A stretch of 64,000 nucleotides of DNA from an uncultured Oscillospiraceae bacterium (GCA_934591815.1 CAKTPV010000004.1:1-64000), one strand, 5' to 3'. Positions 33,005 to 42,969 are shown, counted from the first letter of the stretch. Made by a program: numbers and translations. Notes: generated by a model from the sequence alone, not told the origin.

Positions 33005-33694
33005 ATGAAACTGATCCTCATCGACATCGACAACACCCTGCTGGACTTCGACGCCTATATCCGCCAGACCATGGAGGAGGGCTTTGCCCACTTCGGCCTG
33101 CGGCCCTACGAGCCGTGGATGTACGATGTGTTCCATCGGGAGAACAACAAGCTCTGGCGGCAGATCGAGGAGGGAACGCTGACCTTCCCGGAGCTGGAGA
33201 AGATCCGCTGGAACAAGGTGTTCGCCGCGCTGGATATCGCATTTGACGGTACAGTATTTGAAAAGTACTTCCGCACCGCCCTCCATGAGAGCGCCATCCC
33301 CGTAGAGGGCGCCAAGGATCTGCTGGAGACCCTGCGCAGCCGGTACATACTGGCGGCGGCCAGCAACGGCCCCTACGAGCAGCAGCTCCACCGGCTGGCG
33401 CTGGCGGGCATGAAGGACTGCTTCACCCACTTCTTCATCTCCGAGCGTATCGGCGTGTCCAAGCCCTCGCCGCTGTTTTTTGACGCCGCCTTCCGGGAGG
33501 TCAATGAGGGGCGGGAGGTGCCTGTGACCCCGGCGGAGGCCGCCATCATCGGGGACTCCCTGACCTCCGACATGGCGGGCGGCAGGGGATACGGCATGAA
33601 GACCGTATACTACCGCCGCCCCGGCGCTGCGCCTGCCAACGACAGCGTGGACGTGACGGTGGAGGAGCTGTGCGCCATCCCCGCGCTTCTGTAA
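33005..33694 (+). CDS. HAD hydrolase, YjjG-type pyrimidine nucleotidase
   Basis: 229 residues. HAD motif I IDIDNTLLDFD, motif II AAASNG, motif III Lys in ISERIGVSKPSPLFFD, motif IV IIGDSLTSDMAGG. The KPSP plus GDSLTSDM pattern and helical cap match the YjjG family, which dephosphorylates non-canonical pyrimidine nucleotides as house-cleaning. Single-gene unit. Confidence 0.85.
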   Translation: MKLILIDIDNTLLDFDAYIRQTMEEGFAHFGLRPYEPWMYDVFHRENNKLWRQIEEGTLTFPELEKIRWNKVFAALDIAFDGTVFEKYFRTALHESAIPVEGAKDLLETLRSRYILAAASNGPYEQQLHRLALAGMKDCFTHFFISERIGVSKPSPLFFDAAFREVNEGREVPVTPAEAAIIGDSLTSDMAGGRGYGMKTVYYRRPGAAPANDSVDVTVEELCAIPALL

Positions 33695-33707
33695 GAAAGA
33701 GCCATAT

Positions 33708-33745
33708 AAAAAAGAACCGTATGCCACGGCATACGGTTCTTTTTT
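33708..33745. terminator. Bidirectional terminator after the HAD gene
   Basis: AAAAAAGAACCGTATGCC / GGCATACGGTTCTTTTTT, perfect 18-bp stem. Confidence 0.92.
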
Positions 33746-33761
33746 ATATGCGGTGAAAAGG

Positions 33762-33786
33762 CCGGGAGCCGTTCAGCTCCCGGTCT
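33762..33786 (-). terminator. Terminator of the FMN-dependent dehydrogenase
   Basis: GACCGGGAGC / GCTCCCGGCC stem then TTTT on the minus strand. Confidence 0.7.
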
Positions 33787-33804
33787 TGATGGGGATTTTT
33801 ACGC

Positions 33805-34824
33805 TCAGTAGCCGAAGATCATGGAGCGCTTGATGTCGGCCAGGCAGTGTGCGCCGCACATGGCCATGGTGTCAGCCAGCTCGGCCTTCAGCTTGTCCAC
33901 ATAGACCTGCACGCCCTCGGCACCGCCGCCGTAGACCATGTTCACAAAGGGACGGCCGATCAGCACGGCGTCTGCGCCCAGCGCCAGCGCCTTGAACACG
34001 TCCATGCCGGTGCGGATGCCGCCGTCCACCAGAATGGTCATCTGACCGCCCACCGCATCGGCGATGGCGGGCAGCACCTCCGCCGTGGCGGGGCACTGAT
34101 CCAGCACGCGGCCGCCGTGGTTGCTGACCACGATGCCGCTGGCACCGGCCTCCAGCGCCTTCTTCGCGCCGGCCACCGTCATGATGCCCTTGAGGATGAA
34201 GGGCTTCTCCGCCTTCTCCGCGATCTGACGCAGCTCCTCTACCGTCTTGCTGCCGGCGGGAGGGGTCAGGTTCTTCAGGAAGGGCAGGCCCGCCGCGTCG
34301 ATATCCATGGCGATGGCAATGGGATCGGCGGCCTTGACCAGCGCCATCTTCTCCTCCACCAGCGCCATGTTCCAGGGCTTCACCGTGGGTACGCCGCAGC
34401 CGTGGTTCTTCTTCAGCGCCTCCGCTGCCGCCTCAATGACGGCGGGGTTGGTGCCGTCGCCGGTGAAGGCGGCGATGCCGGCGTCGGCGCAGGCGGACAC
34501 CAGAATGTCGTTGTAGGTCAGGTCGTCGTACTTATCGCCGTAGTGCAGCTGCATAGCGCCTACGGGAGCGGCGAACACAGGCAGCACCACCTGCTTGCCG
34601 AAGAAGCTATAGGACGTGTCCACCGGCTTGTTCTCGCAGATGGTGTCCATGTTGACGCACAGCTCCTGCCACTTCTGATAGTTGCGGATGAAGCCGGTGC
34701 CGATACCCTTGGCGCCGGGGCCGGGTACGGTGTTCTTGCACGCAAGGCCGTTGCAGGTGGGGCAGGACTTGCAGTAGGGGCCCATGCAGGTGCGGGCGTT
34801 GTTCAGGATCTCCTGATATGTCAT
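33805..34824 (-). CDS. FMN-dependent alpha-hydroxy-acid dehydrogenase family protein
   Basis: 339 residues. TIM-barrel of the lactate oxidase/glycolate oxidase family: VFAAPVGAMQLHYGD, the substrate-site stretch GIVVSNHGGRVLDQCPATAE and GGIRTGMDVFKALALGADAV for FMN phosphate. Unusual is a Cys-rich N-terminus (CMGPYCKSCPTCNGLACKN) that might hold a metal cluster; this form occurs in Clostridia and its substrate (lactate is a guess) is unproven. The start ATG with GGAGG upstream was chosen. Confidence 0.82.
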   Translation of the reverse strand: MTYQEILNNARTCMGPYCKSCPTCNGLACKNTVPGPGAKGIGTGFIRNYQKWQELCVNMDTICENKPVDTSYSFFGKQVVLPVFAAPVGAMQLHYGDKYDDLTYNDILVSACADAGIAAFTGDGTNPAVIEAAAEALKKNHGCGVPTVKPWNMALVEEKMALVKAADPIAIAMDIDAAGLPFLKNLTPPAGSKTVEELRQIAEKAEKPFILKGIMTVAGAKKALEAGASGIVVSNHGGRVLDQCPATAEVLPAIADAVGGQMTILVDGGIRTGMDVFKALALGADAVLIGRPFVNMVYGGGAEGVQVYVDKLKAELADTMAMCGAHCLADIKRSMIFGY

Positions 34825-34861
34825 GAATATGTACCTCCGTTGTTCAGGAATGCGTACCGCC

Positions 34862-34889
34862 ATTCTACTCTCTCGGCGGAAAAAAGCAA
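34862..34889 (-). promoter_or_regulatory. Promoter of the FMN-dependent dehydrogenase
   Basis: TTGCTT, 16-base spacer, TAGAAT on the minus strand. Confidence 0.6.
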
Positions 34890-34904
34890 CCCTGTTTTTT
34901 TGCT

Positions 34905-35525
34905 TTAGTCGTGGTGGAAGCTGGTGACGATGGATTTTTCCTTCTCCGGCAGGCCGTACTGCGCCTTGCCCAGCGCAATGGATTTCATAAGAAACGCCAT
35001 GTTCCGTCCCAGCGTCCGCATGGTCTGGAGACCCTCCAGATCCTTGCGGACCTCCTCCGGCGTGTTGCCGTACACCATATTCCAGTACTGGCTGCTGGCG
35101 ATGGGCATCCCGGCGATGGTGAAATACTTGTTCAGCACGTCGAAGCTGGCGGTGTTGCCGCCCCGGCGGCAGGATACCACCGCCGCGCCCACCTTCATGG
35201 TCATATCGATGCAGGTGCTGTAAAACAGCCGATCCATAAAGGAGATAGCGCCGCCGGCGGGAGAGGCGTAGTACACCGGTGCGCCGATGACCAGCGCGTC
35301 GGCCTCGGCCAGCTTGGACGCGGTCTCATTCACCACATCGTCAAACACGCATTTACCGGTCTCGCGGCACTTGCCGCAGGCGATGCAGCCGTGGGTGGTG
35401 CGTGCGCCGGCCTGTATGATCTCCGTCTCGATGCCCTCGGCCTCCAGCGTCCGCGCCAGCTCGGACAGCGCCGTGTAGGTGCAGCCCCGTTCATGGGGAC
35501 TTCCATTGATGAGCAATGCCTTCAT
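34905..35525 (-). CDS. Flavodoxin-like NADPH-dependent FMN reductase (iron-sulfur flavoprotein type)
   Basis: 206 residues, starting MKALLINGSPHERGCTYTAL, the FMN phosphate loop of the family. HGCIACGKCRETGKC gives the Cys-spaced cluster motif of iron-sulfur flavoproteins; GAPVYYASPAGG binds the isoalloxazine. Electron carrier or reductase in the cytoplasm; physiological partner unknown. Own promoter, 20 bases beyond which starts the divergent proBA unit. Confidence 0.85.
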   Translation of the reverse strand: MKALLINGSPHERGCTYTALSELARTLEAEGIETEIIQAGARTTHGCIACGKCRETGKCVFDDVVNETASKLAEADALVIGAPVYYASPAGGAISFMDRLFYSTCIDMTMKVGAAVVSCRRGGNTASFDVLNKYFTIAGMPIASSQYWNMVYGNTPEEVRKDLEGLQTMRTLGRNMAFLMKSIALGKAQYGLPEKEKSIVTSFHHD

Positions 35526-35556
35526 AGACAGACCTCCTTGGTGATATTCTGGCCAG

Positions 35557-35584
35557 ATTATAGCATATCTCCGGCAAAAAGCAA
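35557..35584 (-). promoter_or_regulatory. Promoter of the FMN reductase gene
   Basis: TTGCTT, 16-base spacer, TATAAT on the minus strand. Confidence 0.75.
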
Positions 35585-35633
35585 CACAGTAAAGCAAAAA
35601 AGAGCGCCGTACCAATTTACCACCGGACAGCCC

Positions 35634-35662
35634 TTGCAATTTGAAAAGCATTGCCCTATAAT
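35634..35662 (+). promoter_or_regulatory. Promoter of proBA
   Basis: TTGCAA, 17-base spacer, TATAAT. The short leader has a small CGGCCCGAACGGGCCG hairpin just before the ribosome binding site. Confidence 0.8.
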
Positions 35663-35707
35663 GTGCAAAAAAACAACGGCCCGAACGGGCCGAAAGGGAG
35701 AGATGGT

Positions 35708-36484
35708 ATGCGTATCGTTGTAAAGGTGGGCACCTCCACGCTGGCTCACGCCACGGGGCGTCTGAACATCCAGCGGATGGAGCGGCTGTGCAAGGTGCTC
35801 AGCGACCTGAAGAACGCGGGGCATCAGATCATTCTGGTGTCCTCCGGCGCCATCGGCATGGGCGTGGGGAAGCTGAATCTGCCGGGGCGTCCCGCCGATA
35901 TGCCCACCAAGCAGGCGGCCGCCGCCGTGGGACAGTGCGAGCTGATGTATATCTACGACAAGCTGTTCACGGAGTATAACCACACCGTGGCACAGCTCCT
36001 CATCACCGCACCGGACATTGCCGACGGCGCCCGGAAGGAGAATTTCCACAACACCCTCGGCCGTCTGCTGGAGCTGGGCGCGCTGCCCGTTCTCAACGAG
36101 AACGACACCGTCTCCACCGATGAGATCGTCATCGGCGACAACGATACCCTGTCCGCGGCGGTGGCAGCCACGATCTCCGCCGACCTGCTGGTGCTGCTTT
36201 CGGACATTGACGGCCTGTACGACCGCGACCCCCGCCGCCACGCCGACGCCCACCTGATCTCCACGGTGGAGCGGGTGGACGACGACCTCTACACGCTGGC
36301 GGAGGACAGCAGCACCGGCCTCGGCACCGGCGGCATGGTCACCAAGCTCCGCGCCGCCGCCATCGCCACCGCCGCCGGCTGCGAAATGGTCATCGCCAAC
36401 GGCAGCAAGCCGGAGGTGCTGTACGACATTGCCGAGGGCAGAGCCGTGGGTACCAGATTTCTGACAGGGAGGGCTGTTATATGA
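35708..36484 (+). CDS. proB: Glutamate 5-kinase, short form
   Basis: 258 residues. Amino acid kinase fold: [66 protein letters not shown]. The C-terminal PUA domain of the E. coli enzyme (367 residues) is absent, as in many Clostridia. First step of proline synthesis. Stop overlaps the proA start by 4 bases. Confidence 0.95.
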   Translation: MRIVVKVGTSTLAHATGRLNIQRMERLCKVLSDLKNAGHQIILVSSGAIGMGVGKLNLPGRPADMPTKQAAAAVGQCELMYIYDKLFTEYNHTVAQLLITAPDIADGARKENFHNTLGRLLELGALPVLNENDTVSTDEIVIGDNDTLSAAVAATISADLLVLLSDIDGLYDRDPRRHADAHLISTVERVDDDLYTLAEDSSTGLGTGGMVTKLRAAAIATAAGCEMVIANGSKPEVLYDIAEGRAVGTRFLTGRAVI

Positions 36485-37737
36485 CAACTATGGAGCTTTT
36501 GAAACGGACGAAGGCGGCGTGGCCCGCACTGAGTGCCGCCGGTGAGGAGGAGAAAAACCGCCTCCTGCTGGCCATGGCGGACGCGCTGGAGTCTCATATC
36601 CCCACCATTCTTGAGGCCAACGGGCAGGACATGGCGGACGCACAGGGGCATATCTCCGCCGTTATGCTGGACCGTCTGCGGCTGGACGAGGGGCGTATCC
36701 GCGCCATGGCTGACGGCGTTCGCGCCGCCGCCGCGCTGCCCGACCACACCGGCCGCGTGCTGGATCAGTTCACCCGGCCCAACGGCATGACCATCACAAA
36801 GGTGCAGGTGCCGCTGGGGCTGGTGGCTATCATCTATGAAAGCCGTCCTAATGTCACCTCTGACGCGGCGGCGCTGGCCGTCAAGAGCGGCAACGTCTGC
36901 ATGCTCCGCAGCGGGCGGGAGGCCTACCGCTCCTGCCGCGCCATCGTGGGCGCGCTGAAGGACGGCATCACCGCCGCCGGCGGTGATGCGGACATCGTCA
37001 ACATCGTGGAGGATACCAGCCACCAGAGCGCCAACGACATCATGCAGGCCCGCGGTCTGGTGGATCTGCTGATCCCCCGGGGCGGCGCGGGGCTGATCCG
37101 CGCCTGCGTGGAGAACGCCGCCGTCCCCTGCATCGAGACGGGCACCGGCATCTGTCATGTCTATGTGGACGCTGCCGCCGATCTGGAAAAGGCGGTGCGG
37201 ATCATCACCAACGCCAAGACCAGCCGCCCCTCCGTCTGCAACGCCGAGGAGGTCTGCCTTGTCCATGCCGCCGTGGCGGACGAGTTCCTGCCCATGCTGC
37301 GCCGGGCGTTGGTGGACGAGCGTATTGCCGCCGGGCAGCAGCCGGTGGAGCTGCGCCTTGACCGACGCGCCGCCGCCGTCATCGACGGTACGCCTGCTGC
37401 GGATACGGATTTCGATACCGAATTCCTCGATTATATTCTGGCTGTGGCGGTGGTGGACAGTCTGGATGAGGCCATTTCCCACATCGCCGCCCACTCCACC
37501 CACCACAGCGACTGCATCGTAACGGAGGATGCCGCCGCTGCCCGGCAGTTCACCCGTCAGGTGGACAGTGCCGCCGTGTATGTCAATGTCTCCACCCGCT
37601 TTACCGATGGCGGCGAGTTCGGCCTGGGCTGCGAGATGGGCATCTCCACCCAGAAGCTCCACGCCCGCGGCCCCATGGGGCTGGATGAGCTGAGCACCTA
37701 CAAATACGTTGTCACCGGCGACGGACAGATCCGCTGA
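36481..37737 (+). CDS. proA: Gamma-glutamyl phosphate reductase
   Basis: 418 residues of aldehyde-dehydrogenase fold. [35 protein letters not shown] and the catalytic Cys in [16 protein letters not shown] are visible. Reduces glutamyl phosphate to glutamate semialdehyde, which cyclises towards proline. Overlaps proB (ATGA). Confidence 0.96.
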   Translation: MTTMELLKRTKAAWPALSAAGEEEKNRLLLAMADALESHIPTILEANGQDMADAQGHISAVMLDRLRLDEGRIRAMADGVRAAAALPDHTGRVLDQFTRPNGMTITKVQVPLGLVAIIYESRPNVTSDAAALAVKSGNVCMLRSGREAYRSCRAIVGALKDGITAAGGDADIVNIVEDTSHQSANDIMQARGLVDLLIPRGGAGLIRACVENAAVPCIETGTGICHVYVDAAADLEKAVRIITNAKTSRPSVCNAEEVCLVHAAVADEFLPMLRRALVDERIAAGQQPVELRLDRRAAAVIDGTPAADTDFDTEFLDYILAVAVVDSLDEAISHIAAHSTHHSDCIVTEDAAAARQFTRQVDSAAVYVNVSTRFTDGGEFGLGCEMGISTQKLHARGPMGLDELSTYKYVVTGDGQIR

Positions 37738-37779
37738 AAAAGGCTCCCGGCCAGTTCAACTGGCCGGGAGCCTTTTTCA
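37738..37779. terminator. Bidirectional terminator proA / citrate synthase
   Basis: AAAAAGGCTCCCGGCCAGTT / AACTGGCCGGGAGCCTTTTT, a long perfect stem. Confidence 0.92.
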
Positions 37780-37782
37780 GCG

Positions 37783-39171
37783 TTAGTCGTTGGGAACATC
37801 GGTGAGGTGTGCCGTCCGCTCCTCCATGGGGATGTAATGCCCGTGGATAGTGACGGCGCGATACGCCGGACGCATGATGCGGCGGCAGGTGATCAGCTCC
37901 TCCATGCGGTTGGCGCACCAGCCCGCGATACGGGCGGAGGCAAACAGCGGCGTGAACACATCCGGCGGGATGCCCAGCATGGTGTATACCAGACCGGAGT
38001 ACATATCCACGTTGGCGCACAGCGGCGTGTCGTCGTGGCGGCGCTCCTGCACCAGCGGGATGCCCAGCTCCTCCACCTTCTGCAAAAGGGCGAAGTCCTC
38101 GGCATAGCCCTTGATCTCCGCCAGATGCTGGGCGTACTTCTTCAGCAGCACAGCGCGGGGATCGGAGATGGTGTATACCGCGTGACCGAGGCCGTACAGC
38201 TTGCCGGAGCGGTCGCCCGCCTCCTTGTCCAGCAGCTTGTTCAGATAATCCCGGATGGAGCCGTCGTCATGGGGGTCTACGTTCTCCTTGATGTAATGGA
38301 ACATCTCCATGACCTTGGCGTTGGCACCGCCGTGGAGCGGGCCCTTCAAAGAGCCGACGGCGCCGGCAATGGCGCTGTAGGTGTCCGTCCCGCTGGAGGA
38401 CATGGCGCGGCACACGAAGGTGGAGTTATTGCCGCCGCCGTGCTCCGCGTGGACCATGAGCATCATATCCAGCAGATGGGCTTCTTCTTCCGTGTAGTTG
38501 GTGTCCGGCCGGATCATCCGCAGGAAGTTCTCCGCCGTGGACAGCTCCGGAACGGGGAAGTGGATGTGCAGGGAGTCCCCTTGGAAATAGTGGCGCTTCA
38601 CCGCGTAGGAATTGGCCACGATGGAGGGGAAGCAGCCGATGAGCTTCACGGACTGCAGCAGCAGATTGGCGATGGACGTATTGTCCGGGTCGGGGTCGTA
38701 GGAGTACAGGCTCAGCACGCTGCGGGCCAGCTCGTTCATCATGTTCTCGCTGGGGTGGCGCATGATCATGCCCTCGGTAAAGCCCTCCGGCAGCTTTCGC
38801 GCCTGACTCATGATCCGGTCAAACCGCGCCAGCTCGTCCTTGGTGGGCAGGAAGCCCATCAGCAGCAGGTAGGCCACCTCCTCAAAGCCGAAGGTGCCGG
38901 CCTTGCGGTGTGCCTCCACGATGTCGTTCAGCTCGATGCCCCGGTAGTACAGGCGGCCGGGGGTAGGCACACGCTGGCCGTCCTGCAGCAGGTAGCCCTG
39001 CACGCTGCCCACCTTGGTGACGCCTGCCAGCACGCCTGTGCCGTCGCTGTTTCGCAGGCCCTTCTTGACCTCGCCGTGGTAGAACTCCTCTCCGATGGCG
39101 TATTCCTCTTGGATACGGCGGCTCAGCGGCCCCGTATAGCGTTCCAGAATACCGTTGTTTCTTTCGACCAT
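37783..39171 (-). CDS. Citrate synthase
   Basis: 462 residues. Catalytic histidines in HAEHGGGNNST and LKGPLHGGANAKV, with YGLGHAVYTISDPRA around the third region. Condenses acetyl-CoA and oxaloacetate. An N-terminal extension of roughly 40 residues compared with the shortest bacterial forms is present. Divergent from aconitase-isocitrate dehydrogenase, so the three enzymes make the oxidative branch to 2-oxoglutarate. Confidence 0.94.
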   Translation of the reverse strand: MVERNNGILERYTGPLSRRIQEEYAIGEEFYHGEVKKGLRNSDGTGVLAGVTKVGSVQGYLLQDGQRVPTPGRLYYRGIELNDIVEAHRKAGTFGFEEVAYLLLMGFLPTKDELARFDRIMSQARKLPEGFTEGMIMRHPSENMMNELARSVLSLYSYDPDPDNTSIANLLLQSVKLIGCFPSIVANSYAVKRHYFQGDSLHIHFPVPELSTAENFLRMIRPDTNYTEEEAHLLDMMLMVHAEHGGGNNSTFVCRAMSSSGTDTYSAIAGAVGSLKGPLHGGANAKVMEMFHYIKENVDPHDDGSIRDYLNKLLDKEAGDRSGKLYGLGHAVYTISDPRAVLLKKYAQHLAEIKGYAEDFALLQKVEELGIPLVQERRHDDTPLCANVDMYSGLVYTMLGIPPDVFTPLFASARIAGWCANRMEELITCRRIMRPAYRAVTIHGHYIPMEERTAHLTDVPND

Positions 39172-39223
39172 GATGCGTTCCTTTCCCCCGCACCGGATGC
39201 GGGCCTTTTATCCTGTTGCTCCG

Positions 39224-39252
39224 ATTATAGCGCGGCAACCGTCTCTTTGCAA
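39224..39252 (-). promoter_or_regulatory. Promoter of citrate synthase
   Basis: TTGCAA, 17-base spacer, TATAAT on the minus strand; the leader has a CCCGCATCCGGTGCGGG hairpin at 39188-39204. Confidence 0.8.
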
Positions 39253-39366
39253 GTTAAAAAACAGTAAATTTCATAAATGACGGAAAACTTTCTTGATAAT
39301 ACGAAAAATATGGAAAATAAGACGGATAAAATGCAATAAATAATTCGCGCACTTTCATTTTGGGGC

Positions 39367-39394
39367 TTGCGATACGGGAAAAATCTGTTATACT
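39367..39394 (+). promoter_or_regulatory. Promoter of aconitase-icd
   Basis: TTGCGA, 16-base spacer, TATACT. The AT-rich 110 bases between the two divergent promoters (39253-39366) could hold regulator sites, but I see no clear palindrome. Confidence 0.65.
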
Positions 39395-39445
39395 GGTATT
39401 CATAGGATATACCTGTTAAAATTCTCCGAAAAGGAGCGTGACCAT

Positions 39446-41689
39446 ATGATCCAGTTACACCACGGAGGCGTCACCCTACAGGGCGGCGTCCCCACCCCCG
39501 CCGAGGCTGCCGTACCGGCGGCGCGGGAAAAGACCATGGCCTACCAGATCCTCCGCCGCCACGATACCCCGGCGGGGGACGGCCTGCTGCACCTGACCTT
39601 TGACAGCCTCATCTCCCACGATATCACCTATGTGGGCGTGATCCAGACCGCCAAGGCCAGCGGCATGACGGAGTTCCCTGTACCCTATGTGCTGACCAAC
39701 TGCCACAATAGCCTGTGCGCCGTGGGCGGCACCATCAACGAGGACGACCATGTGTTCGGCCTGTCCGCCGCCATCAAGTACGGCGGCGACTATGTCCCCG
39801 CCAATCAGGCGGTGATCCACCAGTACGCACGGGAGATGATGAGCGGCTGCGGCCGCATGATCCTGGGCTCCGACAGCCACACACGCTACGGTGCGCTGGG
39901 CACCATGGGCGTGGGGGAGGGCGGCCCGGAGATCGTCAAGCAGCTGCTGAAAAACACCTATGATATCGCCGCGCCGGAGGTCATTCTGGTGTGGCTCACC
40001 GGCCAGCCGCCCCACGGCGTCGGCCCCCACGATGTGGCCATCGCCCTGTGCGGTGCGGTGTACAAAAACGGCTTCGTGAAGAACAAGGTGCTGGAATTTG
40101 CCGGCCCCGCCGTATCCCGCCTGCCCATGGACTACCGCATCGGCATCGACGTGATGACCACGGAGACCGCCTGCCTCAGCTCCATCTGGGAGACGGACGG
40201 CACCGTGGCGGACTATCTGGCTCTCCATGGCCGTCCGGAGACGTTTACCGCCCTGCACCCGCAGGACGGCGCGTACTACGACGGCATGATCACCATCGAC
40301 CTTGACCGTATGGAGCCTATGGCCGCCCTGCCGTTCCACCCCTCCGAGGCGGTGACGCTCCGCGAGCTGCTCCACGACCCCGGCGACCACCTGCGGGAGG
40401 TGGAGAAGCGCGCCGCCGCCCAGTTCGGCGGCAAGGCGGGCCTGCACCTGACGGATAAGCTGGTGGACGGCAAGCTGGTGGTGGATCAGGGCGTCATCGC
40501 CGGGTGTGCCGGCGGCATGTACGACAACATCGCCGAGGCCGCCACCATTCTGGACGGCCACGACACCGGCAGCGGCTATTTCTCCCTGTCGGTGTATCCG
40601 CCCTCCGTCCCCGTCAATCTGGAGCTGATGGAAAACGGCGTCCAGCAGTCCCTGCTGGCCTCCGGCGCGCTGTTCAAGCCCTGCTTCTGCGGCCCCTGCT
40701 TCGGCGCGGGGGATGTACCCGCCAACAACGGCCTGTCCATCCGCCACACCACCCGCAACTTCCCCAACCGGGAGGGCTCCAAGCCCGCCGACGGTCAGCT
40801 GGCCGGCGTCATCCTTATGGACGCCCGCTCCATCGCCGCCACGGCGCGGAACCACGGTGTCCTTACCTCTGCCGCCGACGTGGACTACACGCCGCCCGCG
40901 CCGGTGCAGCGCCGGTTTGACCGTGCGGTGTACGACCGCCGGGCCTACTTCGGCTTTGGCAAGGCGCAGCCGGATGCACCCCTGAAATACGGCCCCAATA
41001 TTGCCGAGTGGCCGGCTATCCCCGCCCTGTCCGACGATCTTCTCATGCAGGTGGCCTCCGTCCTGCGGGACGAGGTGACCACCACCGACGAGCTGATCCC
41101 CTCCGGCGAGACGTCCTCCTACCGCTCCAACCCCATGAAGCTGGCGGAGTTTGCCCTGTCCCGCCGCGACCCGGATTATGTGCCTCGCGCCAAGGCCACA
41201 CAGGCGCTGGAGGCGGCCCGTGCCGCCGGTACGGTGCCGCCGGAGCTGCAAGCGGTGCTGGCGGCGCTGGGCCTGCCGGAGAGCGCCCTGTCCCGTATGC
41301 ACATCGGATCTGTGCTCTTTGCCAACAAACCCGGCGACGGCTCCGCCCGGGAGCAGGCGGCCTCCTGCCAGCGGGTGCTGGGGGGGTGTGCCAATATCTG
41401 CTACGATTTTGCCACCAAGCGCTACCGCTCCAACTGCGTCAACTGGGGTATGCTGCCCTTTACGCTGGCGGACGGCGCGATCTTCAGCGCCGTGCCGGGG
41501 GATTTCATCTTCGTCCCCGCTGTCCGGGAGAAGGTTGCGCGGGGCGACGAGGAGTTCCCCGCCGTCCTCGTCCATAACGGACAGCCGCAGGCGCTGACGC
41601 TGTACCTGAAGAACACCAACGCGGAGGAGCGGGAGCTGCTGCTCACCGGCTGCCTCATGAACCACTACGCCGCGCAGAACAGGAGGTAA
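39446..41689 (+). CDS. Aconitate hydratase family protein (YbhJ-like)
   Basis: 747 residues. Aconitase fold with FDSLISHDITYVGVIQTAKA, LGSDSHTRYGALGTMGVGEG and the cluster Cys region FKPCFCGPCFGAGDVPANNG; C-terminal swivel domain with NCVNWGMLPFTL. It is closest in layout to the YbhJ/hydratase group rather than to AcnA or AcnB. Its place between citrate synthase and isocitrate dehydrogenase makes citrate-isocitrate conversion the best-supported role. Two bases separate it from icd. Confidence 0.85.
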   Translation: MIQLHHGGVTLQGGVPTPAEAAVPAAREKTMAYQILRRHDTPAGDGLLHLTFDSLISHDITYVGVIQTAKASGMTEFPVPYVLTNCHNSLCAVGGTINEDDHVFGLSAAIKYGGDYVPANQAVIHQYAREMMSGCGRMILGSDSHTRYGALGTMGVGEGGPEIVKQLLKNTYDIAAPEVILVWLTGQPPHGVGPHDVAIALCGAVYKNGFVKNKVLEFAGPAVSRLPMDYRIGIDVMTTETACLSSIWETDGTVADYLALHGRPETFTALHPQDGAYYDGMITIDLDRMEPMAALPFHPSEAVTLRELLHDPGDHLREVEKRAAAQFGGKAGLHLTDKLVDGKLVVDQGVIAGCAGGMYDNIAEAATILDGHDTGSGYFSLSVYPPSVPVNLELMENGVQQSLLASGALFKPCFCGPCFGAGDVPANNGLSIRHTTRNFPNREGSKPADGQLAGVILMDARSIAATARNHGVLTSAADVDYTPPAPVQRRFDRAVYDRRAYFGFGKAQPDAPLKYGPNIAEWPAIPALSDDLLMQVASVLRDEVTTTDELIPSGETSSYRSNPMKLAEFALSRRDPDYVPRAKATQALEAARAAGTVPPELQAVLAALGLPESALSRMHIGSVLFANKPGDGSAREQAASCQRVLGGCANICYDFATKRYRSNCVNWGMLPFTLADGAIFSAVPGDFIFVPAVREKVARGDEEFPAVLVHNGQPQALTLYLKNTNAEERELLLTGCLMNHYAAQNRR

Positions 41690-41691
41690 CG

Positions 41692-42912
41692 ATGGAAAAG
41701 ATCAAAATGCCTGTCCCTATCGCCGAGCTGGACGGCGATGAGATGACCCACATCCTGTGGGGGATGATAAAGGACCAGCTGATAACGCCCTTCGTGGAGC
41801 TGAACACCGAGTATTATAATCTGTCGCTGCCCAACCGGGACAAGACGGAGGACGCCGTGACCCGGCAGGCGGCCGAGGCCATCAAGCGCCTCCATGTGGG
41901 CGTGAAGTGCGCCACCATCACCCCCAACTACCAGCGGCAGGAGGAGTACGGCCTCAAGCAGCTGTGGAAGTCCCCCAACGCCACCATTCGTGCGGCGCTG
42001 GACGGCACGGTGTTCCGCGCCCCCATCCTCATCTCCCGCGTGAAGCCGGTGGTGACCTGCTGGAAAAAGCCCGTCACCATCGCCCGCCACGCCTACGGCG
42101 ACGTGTACAAGGCGGTGGAGTACCGCGTTCCCTGCCCCGGCAAGGCGGAGCTGGTGTTCACCGACGACCACGGCGCGGAGCTGAGCCGCCAGACGGTCTA
42201 CGACTTTACCGGCCCCGGCGTTTTGCAGGCCATGCACAACCGGGACGACTCCATCCTGTCCTTCGCCCGCTGCTGCTTTGCCTACGCGCTGGACGTGAAG
42301 CAGGATATCTGGTTCTCCTCCAAGGACACCATCTCCAAGGACTACGACCAGACGTTCAAGCTGCTGTTCCAGAAGGTGTTCGACGAGGAGTACCGCGCCG
42401 CCTTTGAGCAGGCGGGTCTGCACTACCGCTACGCCCTCATCGACGATGTGGCCGCCAAGGTCATCCGCTCCTCCGGCGGTATCATCTGGGCGTGCAAGAA
42501 CTACGACGGCGACGTGATGAGCGACCTCATCGCCGCCGCTTCCGGCTCGCTGCCCATGATGACCAGCGTGCTGGTGTCGCCGGACGGTAATTTCGAGTAC
42601 GAGGCCGCCCACGGCACCGTCACCGACCATTTCTACCGCTGGCGCAAGGGGGAAAAGGTGTCCACCAACCCGCTGGCGACCATGGCCGCATGGTCCGGCG
42701 CCCTCAAGAAGCGGGGCGAGCTGGACGGCAGCGCCGCGCTGGTGCATTTTGCCGACTGTCTCTATCAGGCGGGGCTGGATGTGTTCGAGGAGGGGTATCT
42801 CTCCGAGGATCTGGCGCCCCTGTGCGACCCGGCGGAGCTGAAGGAGATGCCGGACAACGACCGGCTCATCGCCCTCATCCGCCGGCGGCTGGAGACGCTG
42901 CTGGCAGGATAA
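41692..42912 (+). CDS. icd: NADP-dependent isocitrate dehydrogenase, eukaryote-like type
   Basis: 406 residues. The N-terminus KMPVPIAELDGDEMTHILWG, CATITPNYQRQEEYGLKQLW, and EAAHGTVTDHFYRWRKGEKVSTNP match the type II (eukaryotic-like homodimeric) IDH. Makes 2-oxoglutarate and NADPH. Operon with the aconitase gene; glutamate formed from its product feeds the proBA pathway next door. Confidence 0.94.
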   Translation: MEKIKMPVPIAELDGDEMTHILWGMIKDQLITPFVELNTEYYNLSLPNRDKTEDAVTRQAAEAIKRLHVGVKCATITPNYQRQEEYGLKQLWKSPNATIRAALDGTVFRAPILISRVKPVVTCWKKPVTIARHAYGDVYKAVEYRVPCPGKAELVFTDDHGAELSRQTVYDFTGPGVLQAMHNRDDSILSFARCCFAYALDVKQDIWFSSKDTISKDYDQTFKLLFQKVFDEEYRAAFEQAGLHYRYALIDDVAAKVIRSSGGIIWACKNYDGDVMSDLIAAASGSLPMMTSVLVSPDGNFEYEAAHGTVTDHFYRWRKGEKVSTNPLATMAAWSGALKKRGELDGSAALVHFADCLYQAGLDVFEEGYLSEDLAPLCDPAELKEMPDNDRLIALIRRRLETLLAG

Positions 42913-42923
42913 ACAAAACAAAC

Positions 42924-42967
42924 GAAAAAGAGACGGTGCATTTCCGAGGAAATGCACCGTCTCTTTC
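42924..42967. terminator. Bidirectional terminator icd / methyltransferase
   Basis: AAAGAGACGGTGCATTTCC / GAAATGCACCGTCTCTTT perfect stem. Confidence 0.92.
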
Positions 42968-42969
42968 GT

